Shown here in pieces: positions 5,407 to 5,873 of a DNA stretch of 5,873 bases. Position 1 is the stretch's first letter; each line of letters starts with the position of its first letter. A program made the translations under genes and the position numbers. Origin of the DNA: Spirochaetia bacterium UBA2205 (GTDB taxonomy: Bacteria; Spirochaetota; UBA4802; UB4802); NCBI GenBank assembly GCA_002328585.1, contig DCUV01000015.1:1-5873 (forward strand), written 5' to 3'. The notes under the pieces were generated by a model that saw nothing but the letters and a program-made list of their open reading frames with translations, made no database searches and was not told the DNA's origin.

Positions 5407-5873
5407 TATGTTGCAATCCTTTCTGATAAAAATTTTGACCTGTACTTATAATCAAATGCTGTATCCACATCAACTAAACCATTTTTAATCAAATGTGCAT
5501 TTAAAAATGTCTTATTAAATAAATAGAGATAGCAAAGTAAAGTATTATTATCATCATATTTTATAGTAGTATCAAACTTTAAAAATATTTTTTTTCCTCT
5601 GGTTTTTTCTCTTAAAAATTGGATAGCATCTCCTTTCTTTCCCGGGTTTTCTTTTACTCCTAATAACCGTATTTTTAATCCATTATTTAATATCAATATT
5701 TCTGGTGAAATTATTTCTTTTACAGTTAAGTAGTTTTCATGTTCAGAAGTTTTATGTTCAGACCGAGTACTGTCTATTTTAGAACCAAACCTTAATTTTC
5801 TCGGGTCAATTTTCTTATCAAATTTTATAGGATCTTTGAAAATATAAGGTAATTTTTTTATCTCTTCTTTAAA
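5406..5873 (-). CDS. C-terminal part of a probable methyltransferase fused to an SNase-like domain (partial)
   Basis: The frame is open from the right window edge to the TAA at 5408-5406, giving 155 residues with no natural N-terminus. A TTG at 5696 is an internal leucine codon (residue 60 of the visible part), not a start. Residues 1-50 (EEIKKLPYIFKDPIKFDKK, DPRKLRFGSKID) look like the tail of an MjaI-type CTAG methyltransferase. Residues about 58-150 match a staphylococcal-nuclease-like fold (LKIRLLGVKENP, CYLYLFNKTFLNAHLIKNGLVDVDT). The usual DGDT and the later active-site arginine of catalytic SNases are not seen, so the domain more likely binds nucleic acid than cuts it. It is coupled by a 1-base stop/start overlap to the MjaI-type endonuclease. 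The methyltransferase catalytic part lies beyond the window, so that assignment is an inference. Confidence 0.7.
   Translation of the reverse strand, partial: FKEEIKKLPYIFKDPIKFDKKIDPRKLRFGSKIDSTRSEHKTSEHENYLTVKEIISPEILILNNGLKIRLLGVKENPGKKGDAIQFLREKTRGKKIFLKFDTTIKYDDNNTLLCYLYLFNKTFLNAHLIKNGLVDVDTAFDYKYRSKFLSERIAT

Noticed and set aside
5406..5696. Stand-alone 96-residue SNase-like protein from a TTG start
   Set aside because: The same frame continues upstream to the window edge with gene-like sequence, so the TTG is an internal leucine codon.

Overview
This window looks like part of a chromosomal (sedentary) integron cassette array in an AT-rich bacterium. Three full copies and one partial copy of a GC-richer element of about 120 bp lie at 1-48, 897-1017, 1801-1919 and 3734-3854. 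Each full copy has the layout of an attC recombination site: an outer R'' box ending in AAC, a GCTTATGCG arm, a variable structured centre, a CGCATAAGC-like arm, and a core site beginning GTT. Each copy follows the 3' end of a short plus-strand gene pair. The copies are much more alike than the genes between them, as expected for one host-specific attC family. No integrase gene and no attI site are visible. The organism cannot be fixed from this sequence. A spirochaete (Treponema-like) or Bacteroidetes-type host is a low-confidence guess from base composition and from the style of the toxin-antitoxin and nuclease proteins.

Layout from left to right. Positions 1-48 are the tail of an attC belonging to a cassette that lies mostly outside the window. 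Cassette A (43-1011) is a VapBC-type toxin-antitoxin pair: a ribbon-helix-helix antitoxin followed by a PIN-domain RNase. Cassette B (1012-1913) is a MazEF pair in which mazE is intact, but mazF is broken near its 5' end by what looks like a 13-bp insertion. Cassette C (1914-3848) is a type II restriction-modification system: a beta-class DNA methyltransferase overlapping a restriction endonuclease that resembles the PmeII family. The last attC (3734-3854) has a defective-looking core site. It is followed by about 0.9 kb (3855-4770) of poorly coding, apparently decayed sequence with one unrecognised small ORF. The right end (4771-5873) is a minus-strand operon: an MjaI-type (CTAG) restriction endonuclease, preceded by the C-terminal part of a longer protein that ends in a degenerate staphylococcal-nuclease-like (SNase) domain. 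That upstream frame stays open to the window edge and is probably the partner methyltransferase fused to an SNase-like domain.

Every recognisable gene is therefore a self-maintaining or defence module: two toxin-antitoxin systems and two restriction-modification systems. Such modules stabilise the array by making loss costly and may limit phage. The most informative details are the cassette ends, which carry complementary arms reaching well beyond the 7-bp core; compensatory base changes in the central attC hairpin; the precise mazF lesion; and the complete absence of CTAG in the window, next to a CTAG-type restriction system.
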